Below are positions 5,881 to 6,279 of a stretch of DNA of 6,279 nucleotides, in pieces (position 1 is the first letter of the stretch; each line of letters starts with the position of its first letter). Origin of the DNA: Caldifarciminota bacterium (GTDB taxonomy: Bacteria; Hydrothermota; 32-111; QNBC01); NCBI GenBank assembly GCA_015486655.1, contig WFRF01000083.1, forward strand, positions 1 through 6,279, read 5' to 3'. The notes beneath the pieces were generated by a model. It was not told where the DNA came from. It searched no databases and saw nothing but the letters and a program-made list of their open reading frames with translations. A program made the translations under genes and the position numbers.

Positions 5881-6279
5881 CTAATAAATGCGTCTTACAT
5901 TCATGCGTGTATACATAAACGGATTGAGAGATGTTTCCGAAAAGTATTTCTTGTCAGTACCTATATAGTTCTTTCCGAGTGTTTCGAATATATTCCCCGA
6001 AAGGAGAAGTTGAGGAAGCATGCCTATAATTTCCCCGTTTTCCATTAAAACGGAAAACTGAACGGGAATTGCATAATCCCCTTTATCATCCACACTGCCT
6101 CCCCCCATTATTATGGGAAGAATCGCTCTCTCAGGCGTTTCGATAGTTTGCATATCATCAAAAAGCAACGAATTTGCCAAGGTTTGGGGGGACTTATTAT
6201 AATCGGGTTTTATCCCGTTTCCCGTAGGTTCTTCATCATATAGGGCTGCAGTCCGTCTGTCGTAAATGAGGGTTTCAAA
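5881..6279 (-). CDS. TldD/PmbA family protein, C-terminal part (5' end outside window)
   Basis: An open frame of 132 codons enters from the window edge and ends at TAG 5883-5881. It aligns by eye with the C-terminal domain of TldD/PmbA proteins, which act as a heterodimeric zinc metalloprotease in peptide maturation (microcin B17) and toxin-antitoxin turnover. Matching features in order: YDRRTAAL, then PTGNGIKPDYNKSPQT (the family's STGNG...P.P stretch), then MGGGSVDDKGDYAIPV, then MENGEI, then LLLSGNIFETLGKNYIGTD (the family's AGN...IGND stretch). The last residues (SETSLNPFMYTRMNVRRIY) diverge from the usual ending. TldD and PmbA cannot be told apart from this fragment; the HExxH metal motif of TldD would lie outside. 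It shares direction with prfB but is separated by 222 bases and a strong promoter, so it is probably a different transcript. Confidence 0.75.
   Translation of the reverse strand, partial: FETLIYDRRTAALYDEEPTGNGIKPDYNKSPQTLANSLLFDDMQTIETPERAILPIIMGGGSVDDKGDYAIPVQFSVLMENGEIIGMLPQLLLSGNIFETLGKNYIGTDKKYFSETSLNPFMYTRMNVRRIY

Noticed and set aside
5860..6048. Plus-strand 62-codon open frame
   Set aside because: It is antisense to the TldD/PmbA-like coding region, has no recognisable motif, and that strand carries no other gene in the window.

Overview
This is a gene-dense, low-GC bacterial window. All recognisable genes lie on the minus strand, so transcription runs from high to low coordinates. 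A diderm (outer-membrane) bacterium is indicated by a LolCD lipoprotein-release transporter. The gene set prfB-lysS-lolC-lolD-mcsA-mcsB, with McsA/McsB-type proteins in a diderm, low GC and many AAA/TTA codons, suggests a Deferribacterota-like lineage or a neighbouring phylum. That placement is inference from gene content and recollection, not from a search.

Layout, in transcription order. At 6279-5881 is the C-terminal part of a TldD/PmbA-family protein whose start lies outside the window. At 5880-5659 is a 222-base intergenic region. It holds three near-identical AAGTGAGAAGT repeats, small perfect hairpins, and a textbook sigma-70 promoter (TTGACA, 17 bp, TATAAT) just upstream of prfB. At 5658-4563 is prfB (release factor 2), split by the classic programmed +1 frameshift (Shine-Dalgarno-like AGGAGG, then TAT CTT TGA C). 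Then follow lysS (class II lysyl-tRNA synthetase), lolC and lolD (lipoprotein-releasing ABC transporter), mcsA (zinc-finger/UVR adaptor) and mcsB (phosphagen-kinase fold, running off the low-coordinate end).

The six genes from prfB to mcsB overlap or nearly abut (1, 1, 8, about 11 and 14 bases), so they look like one translationally coupled operon driven at least by the promoter at 5676-5704. RF2 autoregulates through its frameshift, LysRS charges tRNA-Lys, LolCD extracts lipoproteins from the inner membrane, and McsA/McsB is a protein-quality-control pair in Firmicutes.

The most interesting observation is that this McsB keeps the family scaffold but appears to have lost its catalytic residues: the reactive Cys is Ser, NEEDHxR has become NADNHLT, SSRxRLARN has become FSRMFLYRN, and the second catalytic Glu region is altered. 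Its partner McsA has only one of the two zinc-binding modules of the Bacillus protein. This suggests a pseudokinase, or a divergent McsA-McsB system, that is maintained as an intact gene pair.
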